Source of the DNA: an uncultured Alphaproteobacteria bacterium
GTDB taxonomy: Bacteria; Pseudomonadota; Alphaproteobacteria; HIMB59; GCA-002718135
Assembly: GCA_902576125.1 (NCBI GenBank)
Contig: CACGUF010000010.1
Span: 1-42,576, forward strand
Direction of reading: 5' to 3'
DNA length: 42,576 nucleotides
Shown here: positions 9,799 to 19,463 of the stretch, one piece after another
Numbering within the stretch: position 1 is the first letter of the stretch
Layout of the letters: each line of letters begins with the position of its first letter
The notes under the pieces: model-generated
What the model saw: only the letters and a program-made list of their open reading frames with translations
Databases searched by the model: none
What the model was told of the DNA's origin: nothing
Program-made: the position numbers and the translations under genes

Positions 9799-11122
9799 CT
9801 TTTTTAATTTTTATTTCTATTGTTTTATCAATGAGCCTTGCTTTAAGAATATCATTTTCTTCAATTAACTTTGATTCATTAATAACTTTTTTACCCTTAG
9901 ATAAAATTGAATAGCCTTTCTTTAAATTTGCATGAATTGAATTAGTTTCAACTAATCTTATATAATTTTTGTATTTTTCCTTATTATTTATTATTTCTCT
10001 ATTTATTGAAAGATGTAAATTTTGCTTAAGATTTTTTAATTTAGATTTATTAAATTTAATTAAGTCACTAGAAATTTTTAAATTATTAGATAATACATAA
10101 AAATCTTTAAATGCAATTTCTACATCATTTTTTAATAATCTACTTAATCCAGTACTAAAATAAATTAATCGCTCTTTAAATGAATCAATTATTTGGATTG
10201 GTGTTTTGATATAAGAAGCTAATTTTTCAATATTAGTTGAATTTTGTTTAACAAGGATTTCTATGCTATAATTTAATCTCTGTTTTATAGCTGCAATTGA
10301 ATGGATAAGCTCAGATCTTACAGGAACTACCAATTCAGCAGCGGCTGTTGGAGTTGAAGCTCTTAAATCTGATACAAAATCTATAATTGTTGTGTCAGTT
10401 TCATGTCCTACTGCAGAAATAATTGGAATTTCAGATTTACTAACAATTTCTGCTAATTGCTCATCATTAAAAGCCATTAAATCTTCTGTACTACCCCCAC
10501 CTCTTGCAATAATAATTACATCAGGTTTGTCATCTTTAATTTTATTAAAGCCATTAATTGCATCGATGATATTTTGTGGTGCATCAGTACCTTGAACTGC
10601 TACAGGCCAAACATCAATAGGGGTTTTAAAACGATCTGAAATTCTATTAATAATATCATGAATAACAGAACCTGTAGGGGAAGTAATAACACCTATTTTT
10701 GATGGAAGATATGGAATTTTTTTTTTATTTGAGACATCAAAATAGCCTTTATCACTAAGTCTTCTTTTTCTTTCTTCTATTATTTTTAATAAGGCTCCTT
10801 CTCCAGCTATTTCAATTTTATCAACATCAATCTGATAGGTTGTTTTAAATTTTGACCAAGTTGTAATTCTTCCAGTCAATGTTACTTCCATGCCTATTTC
10901 AGGTTCAAATGTAAGTGATTGTTTTTTTTGCTCCCAAATTACAGCACTCAAAATTGATGTTTCATCTTTAAGAGTTATATATAATTGACCTTTTGTCGCG
11001 ACACGTATTTCTGATATTTCACCTTTAATGCGAACATAACTAAAATGATCTTCTATTATATTTCTAAGTTCTTTATTAAATTGAGTAACGCCATATTCTG
11101 GGATATTTAATTTTAAATTCAT
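9791..11122 (-). CDS. xseA: Exodeoxyribonuclease VII large subunit
   Basis: Large subunit of the single-strand exonuclease ExoVII (with XseB, not in this window). The 443 residues comprise an N-terminal OB-fold for DNA binding (about 5-100), the catalytic core with IGVITSPTGSVIHDI, IIARGGGSTEDLMAFNDE and SAVGHETDTTIIDFVSD (about 142-250), and a long charged coiled-coil C-terminal part (about 270-400). SDLRASTPTAAAELVVP is a strong family signature. Its start overlaps the tadA stop by 4 bases on the same strand, and its 3' end overlaps the convergent acyltransferase gene. Confidence 0.95.
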   Translation of the reverse strand: MNLKLNIPEYGVTQFNKELRNIIEDHFSYVRIKGEISEIRVATKGQLYITLKDETSILSAVIWEQKKQSLTFEPEIGMEVTLTGRITTWSKFKTTYQIDVDKIEIAGEGALLKIIEERKRRLSDKGYFDVSNKKKIPYLPSKIGVITSPTGSVIHDIINRISDRFKTPIDVWPVAVQGTDAPQNIIDAINGFNKIKDDKPDVIIIARGGGSTEDLMAFNDEQLAEIVSKSEIPIISAVGHETDTTIIDFVSDLRASTPTAAAELVVPVRSELIHSIAAIKQRLNYSIEILVKQNSTNIEKLASYIKTPIQIIDSFKERLIYFSTGLSRLLKNDVEIAFKDFYVLSNNLKISSDLIKFNKSKLKNLKQNLHLSINREIINNKEKYKNYIRLVETNSIHANLKKGYSILSKGKKVINESKLIEENDILKARLIDKTIEIKIKKVN

Positions 11123-11571
11123 TTTCTTAACTGTATAAAAAAGTTTTCCAACAAGTGCTTACAATCATTTTCTAATATACCCCCATAAATTTCAGTTTTA
11201 AAAGTATGTTTTTTATTATTAAAAAATTTATTTTTCTCAATACCTCCATTTTTTTCATCATAAGCTCCAAAATATACTTTTTCAATATGTGCCTCACTAA
11301 TAGCTGAAGCGCACATCAAGCAAGGCTCTAATGTTATAAACATAATAGTGTTGTTTAAATACTTAGTAGATAATTTTTTACACGCATTTATTATTAGATC
11401 TATTTCGCAATGATAAATAGCATTATTTTCTTTATTTATTTTGTTGTAACTTTTTACAATAATCTTATTTGTTTTGCTATTGACTAATATTCCTCCAACA
11501 GGAACTTCATCATTTTTATATGCATATTTGGCTTGATTAATCGCTTCATTCATAAAAAAATTAATGTTCAT
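11119..11571 (-). CDS. tadA: tRNA-specific adenosine deaminase
   Basis: Zinc cytidine-deaminase-fold enzyme expected to convert A34 to inosine in tRNA-Arg(ACG). The protein is 150 residues. DEVPVGGILVNS (about 21-32) is the family N-terminal motif. The catalytic region reads YHCEID (about 53-58), where the zinc His and catalytic Glu are kept but the usual H-A-E is H-C-E. PCLMCASAI (about 83-91) supplies the two zinc Cys. YFGAYDEKNGG fits the TadA C-terminal half. A nucleobase deaminase of the same fold is a less likely alternative. It overlaps xseA by 4 bases. Confidence 0.88.
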   Translation of the reverse strand: MNINFFMNEAINQAKYAYKNDEVPVGGILVNSKTNKIIVKSYNKINKENNAIYHCEIDLIINACKKLSTKYLNNTIMFITLEPCLMCASAISEAHIEKVYFGAYDEKNGGIEKNKFFNNKKHTFKTEIYGGILENDCKHLLENFFIQLRK

Positions 11572-11607
11572 ATAGTAAATATTTAAATAAAATTATATTA
11601 TCATTAT

Positions 11608-12315
11608 ATGAAAAATCCAATCATAGGGATAACATTAGATTTTGAAAATAACGGTGGATACTCTAAATTTCCTTGGTATGCGATTAGGGAAAATTATTTA
11701 ACTTGTCTATATAAATTAGGGGCAGTACCATTTCCAATTTTGCACGAAAGTTCAATTAATAATAGGTTGCTTAATATTTTAGATGGTTTGGTTATCACGG
11801 GAGGTAATTTTGATATTAATCCAAAACTTTATTCTAAAGAGGATTTGGGTTCAAGAAATATAAAAGATAAAAGAACTAATTTTGAAATTGATATATTCAA
11901 AAAATTTCTTGATACAAAAAAACCTATTCTAGGGATTTGTGGAGGTGAGCAGTTAATGAACATTGCAAGCGGTGGAAACTTAATTCAAGATATTAATAAA
12001 TCTATCAAGACAACAATATTTCACGAACAACAAAATCCAAGAAATGAAGTGAGTCATGAAATTACAATAATTAAAAATTCTAAACTATATAATATTGTTA
12101 GTAATGAAAAAATTGAAGTTAATAGTGCACATCATCAATCAGTAAAAAATCTTGGTAAAGATTTTATATCAACTGCATCAGCTTCGGATGGAGTTATTGA
12201 AGCAATAGAACATATTAAGCACCCTTGGTGTATTGGAGTACAATGGCATCCTGAATTTTTGATTACTGATGCTGATATTGCAATTATTGAAGATTTTGTT
12301 CTTAATGCTAAATAA
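11608..12315 (+). CDS. Class I glutamine amidotransferase, PuuD/peptidase C26-like
   Basis: 235-residue protein of the gamma-glutamyl-GABA hydrolase (PuuD, peptidase C26) family, which hydrolyses gamma-glutamyl amides. The nucleophile elbow is PILGICGGEQLMNIASGG (Cys near 113). VITGGNFDINPKLY marks the PuuD-like oxyanion loop. The catalytic His and Glu lie in IGVQWHPEFLI (about 213-223), and NSAHHQSVKNLG is a further family motif. The rest of the putrescine-utilisation pathway is not present nearby, so the physiological substrate is open. It is divergent from tadA and followed 1 base later by rluB. Confidence 0.85.
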   Translation: MKNPIIGITLDFENNGGYSKFPWYAIRENYLTCLYKLGAVPFPILHESSINNRLLNILDGLVITGGNFDINPKLYSKEDLGSRNIKDKRTNFEIDIFKKFLDTKKPILGICGGEQLMNIASGGNLIQDINKSIKTTIFHEQQNPRNEVSHEITIIKNSKLYNIVSNEKIEVNSAHHQSVKNLGKDFISTASASDGVIEAIEHIKHPWCIGVQWHPEFLITDADIAIIEDFVLNAK

Positions 12316-12316
12316 A

Positions 12317-13003
12317 ATGAGAATAGCAAAATTTATTGCTAATGCCGGTTTTTGTTCTCGAAGAGAGGCAGAAAAACTAATTGAAAAAAAATTAGTTAAA
12401 ATAAACAATAACTTATGTTTACACCCTAGTGAGCTTGTAAGTAAAAATGATAAAATTACTATTGAAAGCAAAACCATAAAACCAAATGAAACTATTAGAC
12501 TTTGGAAACTATATAAACCTATAAAATATATTTGTTCAACTAAAGATGAGCAAAATAGAAAGAAAATATTTGATTTGCTCCCAAAAGATTTTCCAAGAAC
12601 AATTAGTATTGGGCGATTAGATTTTATGAGTGAGGGACTGATTTTATTAACTAATAATGGTGATTATTCTCGTACACTAGAACTTCCAGATAAGGGTTAT
12701 GAAAGAATTTATAGAGTATGTATAAGAGGTGCAATTGAAAAAAAAAGTTTAGAAAAAATAAATAAAGGTATCACGATAAATAATATTATTTATAAAAAAA
12801 TTAAAATAAATATTGATAAGTCTAATAAGAAATTTACATGGTTAATTGTAAAACTTACAGAAGGAAAAAATCGAGAAATAAGAAATATTTGTAAATATTT
12901 CTCATGGCAAATTGTAAAGTTAATAAGAATTCAATATGGACCTTATAAGTTAGGTGATTTAAAAGAAGGCAAAGTACAAGAAATTAAAATAAAAAATGCC
13001 TAG
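12317..13003 (+). CDS. rluB: RluB/RsuA-family rRNA pseudouridine synthase
   Basis: Pseudouridine synthase that modifies 23S rRNA (RluB type). I start it at ATG 12317 because the protein then opens with MRIAKFIANAGFCSRREAEK, the canonical S4 RNA-binding domain; upstream in-frame residues overlap the previous gene and match nothing. The S4 domain is followed by the catalytic domain with the active-site Asp in IGRLDFMSEGLILLTNNG (near 104) and KLTEGKNREIRNIC near the C-terminus. The length is 228 residues. RluE/RsuA cannot be excluded from motifs alone. The 3' end overlaps rsmD by 8 bases. Confidence 0.88.
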   Translation: MRIAKFIANAGFCSRREAEKLIEKKLVKINNNLCLHPSELVSKNDKITIESKTIKPNETIRLWKLYKPIKYICSTKDEQNRKKIFDLLPKDFPRTISIGRLDFMSEGLILLTNNGDYSRTLELPDKGYERIYRVCIRGAIEKKSLEKINKGITINNIIYKKIKINIDKSNKKFTWLIVKLTEGKNREIRNICKYFSWQIVKLIRIQYGPYKLGDLKEGKVQEIKIKNA

Positions 13004-13556
13004 TATTATTGGAGGGAAATATAAGCGGACTAAAATAAAAGTTCCAAATAAATTAGTAAGACCAACCTCAGCACTTAAAAGAGAAGCTATTTTTTCAATT
13101 TTAGAGAGCTATTCCATGCAAAATTCTATTGATATTTACAAAAACAAATCAATAATTGATATCTTTGCTGGCTCAGGCTTAATTGGTCTAGAAGCGATTT
13201 CAAGAGGTATGAAAAAATCATACTTTATTGAAAATAATGATACCGTGTATAAAGTCTTAAAAAGTAATTGTGATAAAATTTGTAAGATAAATGAATATGA
13301 AATTATTTTTGAAAAAGCAATAAGTGGAATAAATAAAGTATTTGAAGTTGAACCATCTGTAATTTTTATAGATCCACCATACAATCAACAAGATATAAAC
13401 TTAATTTTATTAAAAATTTTAAAAAATAAAATTAAATCTAAAGATACAATAATCATAATTGAAAGTGAAAAAAAACACAAAATAGAAGTTCCAGAGAATT
13501 TAATTGTTTTTAAAGAAAAGATATATGGAAAAACTAAATTATTATTTTTAAATTAA
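12996..13556 (+). CDS. rsmD: 16S rRNA m2G966 methyltransferase
   Basis: SAM-dependent methyltransferase for G966 of 16S rRNA. The 186-residue protein starts with the family N-terminus MPSIIGGKYKRTKIKVP, followed by RPTSALKREAIFSIL. The SAM-binding motif I is DIFAGSGLIGLEAISRG (about 53-69), and the catalytic motif is FIDPPYN (about 126-132). It overlaps rluB by 8 bases, so the two rRNA modification enzymes are probably coupled. Its stop overlaps the convergent pgi stop by 4 bases. Confidence 0.94.
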   Translation: MPSIIGGKYKRTKIKVPNKLVRPTSALKREAIFSILESYSMQNSIDIYKNKSIIDIFAGSGLIGLEAISRGMKKSYFIENNDTVYKVLKSNCDKICKINEYEIIFEKAISGINKVFEVEPSVIFIDPPYNQQDINLILLKILKNKIKSKDTIIIIESEKKHKIEVPENLIVFKEKIYGKTKLLFLN

Positions 13557-14764
13557 ATTAAATATTTTTTTGTTAATAATTTACCTTGCTCAACAGCTGG
13601 TTGATCAAAAGGATCAACATCAAAATAAATACATGCAGCAATTGTCTCAATGATACTATTTGCCATTAATATACCAATCGATTCCTCATTTATTGTCTCT
13701 ATTAATATTTCACGAAATTTAAAACCATTTAATTTGAATGTATCTATTGTTGCATCTTGTTCAGCTTGCATTAAGTCTCCCATTTTTTTGCTGATCAAAT
13801 AATCTACTGATTCCATTTCCATAATTTTGGAGTCTATTTTTAAACCTTTTGTTGCATAATTACTTTTAATAAAAGTAAAAAATTTATCCTTGGGCCCATC
13901 TAAATATAGTTGAAGTTGACTGTGCTGATCAGTAGTACCTGTAGCATGCAAGGCCGTTACTCCTCTATTTTTTTTTCCAATACTCTCAGCCCATAATTGC
14001 AAATACCATTTTCCAAAATAATTTAAACCATCTGAGTATGTCATTAAAACATTTAATAAAAATTTATTAGATTTACAAAATTTAAAAATTTGTGCAAATT
14101 TTAATGAGTCAATAAAATTATTTTGATTTATTACTTTTAATACTCCTTGATGAATTTTTTTTACATCTAGTCCTGATAATATTGCAGGGACCATTCCTAC
14201 ATTAGAAAAAACAGAATAACGACCTCCAATATCATTCTTATGTTCTAAAAGCAGGCAATTATTATTCTTTGCAATATTGAATAATGGTGAGTCTTTGAAT
14301 TCTGTTATAATCATCATGTTTTTATATAAAAGATCTATAATATTTTTTTCATTTGCAATATTTATCAAACATCCAATTTGTGATAGTGTTTCAGGAGTAG
14401 TTCCTGACTTAGAAATAACTATAAAGCCCGTAGACTTAATGTCTAATTTAAGAATTTGACTTTGAAAAAAAAATGGATCAATATTATCGAAAAATTGAAT
14501 ATCATCTGTTTTATTTATAGAAATATTGATAAGTGCTCTAGCTCCAAGATTTGAGCCTCCGGTTCCAAAAACTACATATTTTTTTTTATTTTTTTTAAAT
14601 AATTCAGCTTGATCTATTGTTGAATTCAATAAATCATTATCCTTTACAATATTTAGTGCTGGTAAATTGTTACAAATACTTTTTATTTTAAGGTTAAGAT
14701 CTTCAATGTTATTAATTTTTTTAATATCATTATCGAAATTTATATTTGTAAAATTAATTTCCAT
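13553..14764 (-). CDS. pgi: Glucose-6-phosphate isomerase (short form)
   Basis: Interconverts glucose 6-phosphate and fructose 6-phosphate. The 403 residues make it shorter than the roughly 550-residue E. coli type but normal for alphaproteobacterial streamlined forms. Visible motifs: VFGTGGSNLGARALINI (about 65-81), the phosphate-binding FIVISKSGTTPETLSQ (about 112-127), GGRYSVFSNVGMVPAIL (about 180-196), and the C-terminal DPFDQPAVEQGKLLTKK (about 384-400) with the conserved Gln and Lys. It lies 6 bases after the BamF-like lipoprotein gene on the same strand. Together with xylA at 19513 it would pass sugars into central metabolism. Confidence 0.92.
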   Translation of the reverse strand: MEINFTNINFDNDIKKINNIEDLNLKIKSICNNLPALNIVKDNDLLNSTIDQAELFKKNKKKYVVFGTGGSNLGARALINISINKTDDIQFFDNIDPFFFQSQILKLDIKSTGFIVISKSGTTPETLSQIGCLINIANEKNIIDLLYKNMMIITEFKDSPLFNIAKNNNCLLLEHKNDIGGRYSVFSNVGMVPAILSGLDVKKIHQGVLKVINQNNFIDSLKFAQIFKFCKSNKFLLNVLMTYSDGLNYFGKWYLQLWAESIGKKNRGVTALHATGTTDQHSQLQLYLDGPKDKFFTFIKSNYATKGLKIDSKIMEMESVDYLISKKMGDLMQAEQDATIDTFKLNGFKFREILIETINEESIGILMANSIIETIAACIYFDVDPFDQPAVEQGKLLTKKYLI

Positions 14765-14770
14765 TTATTT

Positions 14771-15295
14771 TTAAAAAAAGAAAAATCTTTTTTTCTTTTT
14801 ATTTTTATTGACTTTTACTTTTGGAATCTCTGTATTTGACTCTGTTTCCTTATTTAAAAGTTTATTTCTTAATCTTTCTGATTCAGCGATTGAATCGAGA
14901 ATTTCAATTTCATCATTCCATGATTTAGATACAGATCTTTTTTCAGAGGCGAATTGCTCATTAATTTCATCCCTTATACTATCATTAGTATCATCAACAT
15001 TGCTCTGTTTTAAAATATTTTCCATTGTTGATAAATCTGAGTTTTTTGAATTGGTTTCATCATCTAATCCAAAAAGTATTTCTTTTGCTAATTCGCTCTC
15101 AGCTTTATCAAGATTTTTTTCTTCCAACTGATCTGGGGGAAGAAGATTAAAATCTGGAGGAATTACAAGAGGTGGATTTTCAATAACAGCAAATTCGTCA
15201 ATATTTTTTCTGTTTACACCTGCACTTTCCCTTACTTTAGAACAAGAAACTAATAATAAGGAAGATGTTAAAGCAAGAATTAATATTATTTTCAT
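14771..15295 (-). CDS. DUF3035 lipoprotein, BamF-like
   Basis: 174-residue predicted outer-membrane lipoprotein. The signal peptide ends with a lipobox LLVSC, placing lipidated Cys at 18. The following stretch NIDEFAVIENPPLVIPPDF (about 31-49) matches the conserved motif of DUF3035 proteins. In Caulobacter that family has been described as BamF, an alphaproteobacterial accessory subunit of the outer-membrane beta-barrel assembly complex. The rest is acidic and low-complexity, ending in a run of Lys and Phe. It overlaps lspA, the signal peptidase that would process it, by 4 bases. The family call is fairly sure; the BAM role is inferred. Confidence 0.8.
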   Translation of the reverse strand: MKIILILALTSSLLLVSCSKVRESAGVNRKNIDEFAVIENPPLVIPPDFNLLPPDQLEEKNLDKAESELAKEILFGLDDETNSKNSDLSTMENILKQSNVDDTNDSIRDEINEQFASEKRSVSKSWNDEIEILDSIAESERLRNKLLNKETESNTEIPKVKVNKNKKKKRFFFF

Positions 15296-15771
15296 TTTCT
15301 ATTAAAATTAAATTTTTTTAACATATTAAATAATATCATTATTATACCAATAGAGATATAAATATCAGCAAAATTAAACGCTGGCCAATAATATTGATTA
15401 ATATGAAAGTATATAAAATCTATTACGAAACCATTTATTAATCTATCGACAATATTTCCAATTGCGCCACAAATTATAATAAATAAACCCCAATACTCTA
15501 GTTTGTTTTGTGCATTTAATAAAAGGTAAACAACAAAAAGAACTACTAATAAACCAATTATAATTAAATATAAACTAGGTATTGTTTCAGAAAACAACCC
15601 AAATGAAACTCCAAAATTATGGATATGTGTAACATCAAAAAAAGGGGTTATTTTAATGAATTTATATAAATCAATATAATTAAAAACTAAATATTTTGAT
15701 AAAAGATCAACAAAAACTAAAATTAGAAAAATTAAAATTTTTTGCAAATTTTTAACCTTATGAAATTGCAT
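15292..15771 (-). CDS. lspA: Lipoprotein signal peptidase (signal peptidase II)
   Basis: Inner-membrane aspartyl peptidase that removes signal peptides from prolipoproteins. It has four hydrophobic helices. Catalytic Asps lie in GNIVDRLINGFVIDF and FNFADIYISIG, and VDLLSKYLVF and THIHNFGVSFG are family motifs. I start at ATG 15771 (159 residues), which gives the usual short N-terminus before helix 1. An in-frame ATG at 15795 would add eight residues inside the ileS end and cannot be excluded. It overlaps ileS by 14 bases and is followed by the lipoprotein gene it probably serves. Confidence 0.9.
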   Translation of the reverse strand: MQFHKVKNLQKILIFLILVFVDLLSKYLVFNYIDLYKFIKITPFFDVTHIHNFGVSFGLFSETIPSLYLIIIGLLVVLFVVYLLLNAQNKLEYWGLFIIICGAIGNIVDRLINGFVIDFIYFHINQYYWPAFNFADIYISIGIIMILFNMLKKFNFNRK

Positions 15772-18532
15772 TTTCGCATCGATCACATATTTCATTACGT
15801 ATTAATTGTTCTTTATATTTCCAACACCTTTGACACTTTTGTCCATTAGTCTTTGAAACAACAATTTTTACATTTGTAATATCTTCTAATGAAAATCCCT
15901 CAGTATGATCACTTATTTCATGAAGTTTAAAGGATGAAGTAATACATATCTCATCTAGAGGATAATTTTTTATTTTTTCTATCTTTGAGCTTTCAATATA
16001 AATATCAATATGTGCCTCAAGACTAGATCCAATAATTTTATCAGCTCTCTTTTTTTCTAATGCTCCGGTTATTACTTTTCTAATTTGTTTTATAATTAGC
16101 CAGATTTCTTTAATATTTGAATTTTCATAATTTGCAGGAGTTTGTAAAAAATCCTCTAGATGAATACTTGTTTGATTTCCTCTGGCTTTCCATGCCTCTT
16201 CAGCAGTAAATGATAATGATGGAGCAAGCCATCTAATTAAATAATTGAAAATTATATCTAAAAGAGTTCTTGATGATCTTCTTATTTTTGATTCTCTTCC
16301 ATCACAATATATTACATCTTTTCTAATATCAAAATAAAATGCAGAAAGATCATTGGAGCAAAAATTAAGTAATGTTGTAAACATAAGATGAAAATTAAAG
16401 TTTTTTACACACTCAGAAATAATTTTATCAATTTCCCATAATCTATGTAGAATATATTTTTCTAAATCAGGAAACTCATTTTCATTTATTTTTTCATTTT
16501 CATTAAAACCATCTAAATTACCAATTAAGTATCTAAAAGTATTTCTGATTCTTCTATAAGAATCAGTTTGAGATTGTAAAATTGCATTATCTAATTTCAA
16601 ATCATCATAATAATCTGATGCAACAACCCATAACCTGAGAATATCAACACCATATTTTTTTAAAATATCATCAGGAGAAATAACATTACCAAGAGATTTT
16701 GACATCTTCCTTCCTTTGCCATCAACAACAAAGCCATGTGTTAATACACTCTCGTATGGAGCTCTACCTCTTGTCCCTGACGATTCTAGTAAAGAAGAGT
16801 GGAACCAACCACGATGTTGATCACTACCTTCTAAATACATCGATGCAGGCCATTTTAAATCTTCTCTTTTTTCTAAACAAAAAGCATGTGTTGAACCACT
16901 ATCAAACCAGACCTCCACAACATCTTTAACTTGTTCATACTCCTCTATTGAATACTTATCACCAAGAAATCTCTGAGGATTTTCTGTAAACCAAGTATCA
17001 CTTCCCTCCTTTTCATAAATATCTGCAATACGATCAATTACACCTTGATCCCTTAGTGGTTGTCCACTTTCTTTGCTAACAAATAATGGTAAAGGAACTC
17101 CCCATACCCTTTGTCTAGAAATACACCAATCAGGTCTAGTTTCTATCATTGAGCGAAGACGAGTTTGACCTTGTTCTGGATAAAAAATAGTTTCATCAAT
17201 TGATTTTAAGGCAATATCTCTTAAATTGTTCTTTTCCATAGAGATAAACCATTGAGGTGTATTTCTATAAATTAATGGAGCTTTTGATCTCCAAGAATGA
17301 GGATAGCTATGTCGTAAAGTGCCCTTAAATAATAATTTTGATAATTCATTCAATTTATCTGCAATTTTACTATCAACTTTATAAATATGCTCACCTTCAA
17401 AACCTTTCGCGTGATTATTATATCTGCCATCATCCTGAACAGTCTGAATAATATCAACACCATTTTTTATACCTAAATTATAATCATCATCACCATGTCC
17501 AGGAGCAATGTGAACTATTCCAGTTCCTTGTTCTAAATTCACAAAGTCTCCATGAAATGGTTTTACAATAAAATCATACCCTATTTTTTTAAATGGGTGT
17601 TCACATTCACATTCTGATAAATGCTTACCTTCAAACTCTTGAATTTCTCTATATTTTTCTATTCCAATTTCATCACATACTTGTCTTACTAAATCTTTTG
17701 CTAAAATAAGTTTATCCCCAGTAACAGCTAAAGATTCATTTGTAATTTTTTCGACCTCAATAAGAGAATATTTTAAATCTTTACCAAATGCTAATGCTCT
17801 ATTACCTGGTATAGTCCAAGGAGTTGTTGTCCATATAATTATATTAGATCCTTCAAACTCTTTATTTGCAGCACTACTTATTAAAAATTTTACATATATT
17901 GTGTTTGATGTATGATCCTCATACTCAACTTCTGCATCTGCTAAAGCTGTTTTTTCAACAACAGACCATAGAACAGGCTTTGCGCCTTTATATAAACTTT
18001 CATCAATTAAAAATTTTCCAAGTTCACGAACAATTTGAGCTTCTGCTTGATTAGACATTGTAAGATATGGGTTAGCCCAATCTCCCTCTACGCCCAATCT
18101 TCTAAATTCCTGCTTTTGGATATCTATCCATTTTTCTGCAAACTCTCTGCATTCTTGTCTAAATTGAACAACAGGAACATCATCTTTATTATTACCTTTT
18201 TTTCTATAACTCTCCTCAATTTTCCATTCAATTGGTAATCCATGACAATCCCATCCTGGTACATAAATAGAGTCTTTACCTGCCATTTGTTGAGTTCTTA
18301 CAATGACATCCTTTAGTATTTTATTTAGTGCGGTTCCCATATGTATATGCCCATTTGCATATGGAGGACCATCGTGGAGAACAAATTTTTCTCTTCCTTT
18401 TGATTTTTCTCTCAATTTATAAAATATTTTTTCTTTATCCCATGCCTCTAAAATTTTCGGTTCTTTTGAAGGCAAATTTGCTCTCATTTCAAAATTAGAT
18501 TTTGGGAGAAAAATAGTATCTTTATATTCCAT
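15758..18532 (-). CDS. ileS: Isoleucyl-tRNA synthetase
   Basis: Class I aminoacyl-tRNA synthetase charging tRNA-Ile. The 924-residue protein is full length. Class I motifs are PPYANGHIHMGTALNK (HIGH, about 55-70) and GRKMSKSLGN (KMSKS, about 606-615). The editing domain contains WTTTPWTIPGNRALAF and HIAPGHGDDDY. The C-terminus ends with a zinc finger of four Cys in CQRCWKY and CDRCENA. It shares one base with ribF upstream (TAATG overlap) and overlaps lspA downstream, giving the common ribF-ileS-lspA order. Confidence 0.97.
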   Translation of the reverse strand: MEYKDTIFLPKSNFEMRANLPSKEPKILEAWDKEKIFYKLREKSKGREKFVLHDGPPYANGHIHMGTALNKILKDVIVRTQQMAGKDSIYVPGWDCHGLPIEWKIEESYRKKGNNKDDVPVVQFRQECREFAEKWIDIQKQEFRRLGVEGDWANPYLTMSNQAEAQIVRELGKFLIDESLYKGAKPVLWSVVEKTALADAEVEYEDHTSNTIYVKFLISSAANKEFEGSNIIIWTTTPWTIPGNRALAFGKDLKYSLIEVEKITNESLAVTGDKLILAKDLVRQVCDEIGIEKYREIQEFEGKHLSECECEHPFKKIGYDFIVKPFHGDFVNLEQGTGIVHIAPGHGDDDYNLGIKNGVDIIQTVQDDGRYNNHAKGFEGEHIYKVDSKIADKLNELSKLLFKGTLRHSYPHSWRSKAPLIYRNTPQWFISMEKNNLRDIALKSIDETIFYPEQGQTRLRSMIETRPDWCISRQRVWGVPLPLFVSKESGQPLRDQGVIDRIADIYEKEGSDTWFTENPQRFLGDKYSIEEYEQVKDVVEVWFDSGSTHAFCLEKREDLKWPASMYLEGSDQHRGWFHSSLLESSGTRGRAPYESVLTHGFVVDGKGRKMSKSLGNVISPDDILKKYGVDILRLWVVASDYYDDLKLDNAILQSQTDSYRRIRNTFRYLIGNLDGFNENEKINENEFPDLEKYILHRLWEIDKIISECVKNFNFHLMFTTLLNFCSNDLSAFYFDIRKDVIYCDGRESKIRRSSRTLLDIIFNYLIRWLAPSLSFTAEEAWKARGNQTSIHLEDFLQTPANYENSNIKEIWLIIKQIRKVITGALEKKRADKIIGSSLEAHIDIYIESSKIEKIKNYPLDEICITSSFKLHEISDHTEGFSLEDITNVKIVVSKTNGQKCQRCWKYKEQLIRNEICDRCENAIS

Positions 18533-19461
18533 TAAATTTTATGATATTTTTTAGCTTTTCTAACATCTTTTTTAATTTGATTAGTTAGAGATTTAAAATC
18601 CTTATATTTTTTTTCAGGTCTAATAAATGTTAGAAATTCAACAGTCAATTCCTTACCGTAAATATTACCATTAAATTCAAATAAATGAGTTTCTAGAAGT
18701 AAATTTATTCCTTTTACTGTTGGCCTTTCTCCAAAATTGGCAATTCCTCTATAAACATTACCTTCAATTATTGCATTTACACAGTACACACCTTTTTTAG
18801 GTAAAATATGATTGCCTGGCTTCATATTTGCCGTTGGAAAATTTATAAGTCTAGCTTTTTGATCACCCTTAATAATCTTACCTTGCATAAACCAATGACG
18901 TCCTAGAGACTCAGAGACTTTTTCAAATGATCCATCATTAATATCTTTCCTAATTATTGATGAAGAAAATTTTAAATTAGTTTTTTTATTTTTAACATGT
19001 TCAATTACTGATAATCTATAATTATATTTATTAGATAATTTTTTTAATAATCTTATATCTCCTTTTCTATCTTTACCAAATCGAAAATCTTTTCCTACTA
19101 TTATTTTTTTGACATGTAATTGTTTAACTAAAATTTTTTCAATAAAATTTATTGCATCCAAATTTGATAAAGTTTTGTTAAATTTGTATTCTATATAATT
19201 TTGTACACCTAAAGAATTGAGAAAATATTTTTTGTAATCATTTGTAATGATATTAAAATTATTATTACTTCTTTTAAAATAAATTTTTGGGTGTGGCACA
19301 AATGTCATTATGGATGATATAAGATTTTCTAATCTAGAATTATTTATAATTTTTTTTATCACATTTTGGTGACCGAGATGAATACCATCAAAATTTCCAA
19401 TGCACAGACAAAGGTTTCGTTTTTTAAAATCTTTTTTTGTATTTAATTTATATAATTTCAC
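18532..19461 (-). CDS. ribF: Bifunctional riboflavin kinase / FAD synthetase
   Basis: Makes FMN from riboflavin and then FAD from FMN. The 309 residues contain the N-terminal adenylyltransferase domain with CIGNFDGIHLGHQNVIKK (about 20-37) and VGKDFRFGKDRKGD, and a C-terminal kinase domain with FPTANMKPGNHILPKKGVYC (about 208-227) and TVEFLTFIRPEKK. The start is GTG at 19461; an ATG start is not available before the nucleotide-binding motif. No clear ribosome binding site is visible. Instead a 10-bp inverted repeat ends two bases before the GTG. It follows xylA by 51 bases on the same strand and is coupled to ileS. Confidence 0.93.
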   Translation of the reverse strand: MKLYKLNTKKDFKKRNLCLCIGNFDGIHLGHQNVIKKIINNSRLENLISSIMTFVPHPKIYFKRSNNNFNIITNDYKKYFLNSLGVQNYIEYKFNKTLSNLDAINFIEKILVKQLHVKKIIVGKDFRFGKDRKGDIRLLKKLSNKYNYRLSVIEHVKNKKTNLKFSSSIIRKDINDGSFEKVSESLGRHWFMQGKIIKGDQKARLINFPTANMKPGNHILPKKGVYCVNAIIEGNVYRGIANFGERPTVKGINLLLETHLFEFNGNIYGKELTVEFLTFIRPEKKYKDFKSLTNQIKKDVRKAKKYHKI

Positions 19462-19463
19462 TT

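Noticed and set aside
12269..12316. Upstream extension of rluB
   Set aside because: It lies within the end of the amidotransferase gene and precedes the canonical S4-domain start at 12317.
16699..18238. Plus-strand open frames inside ileS
   Set aside because: Antisense to a full-length synthetase; composition follows the opposite strand's codons.
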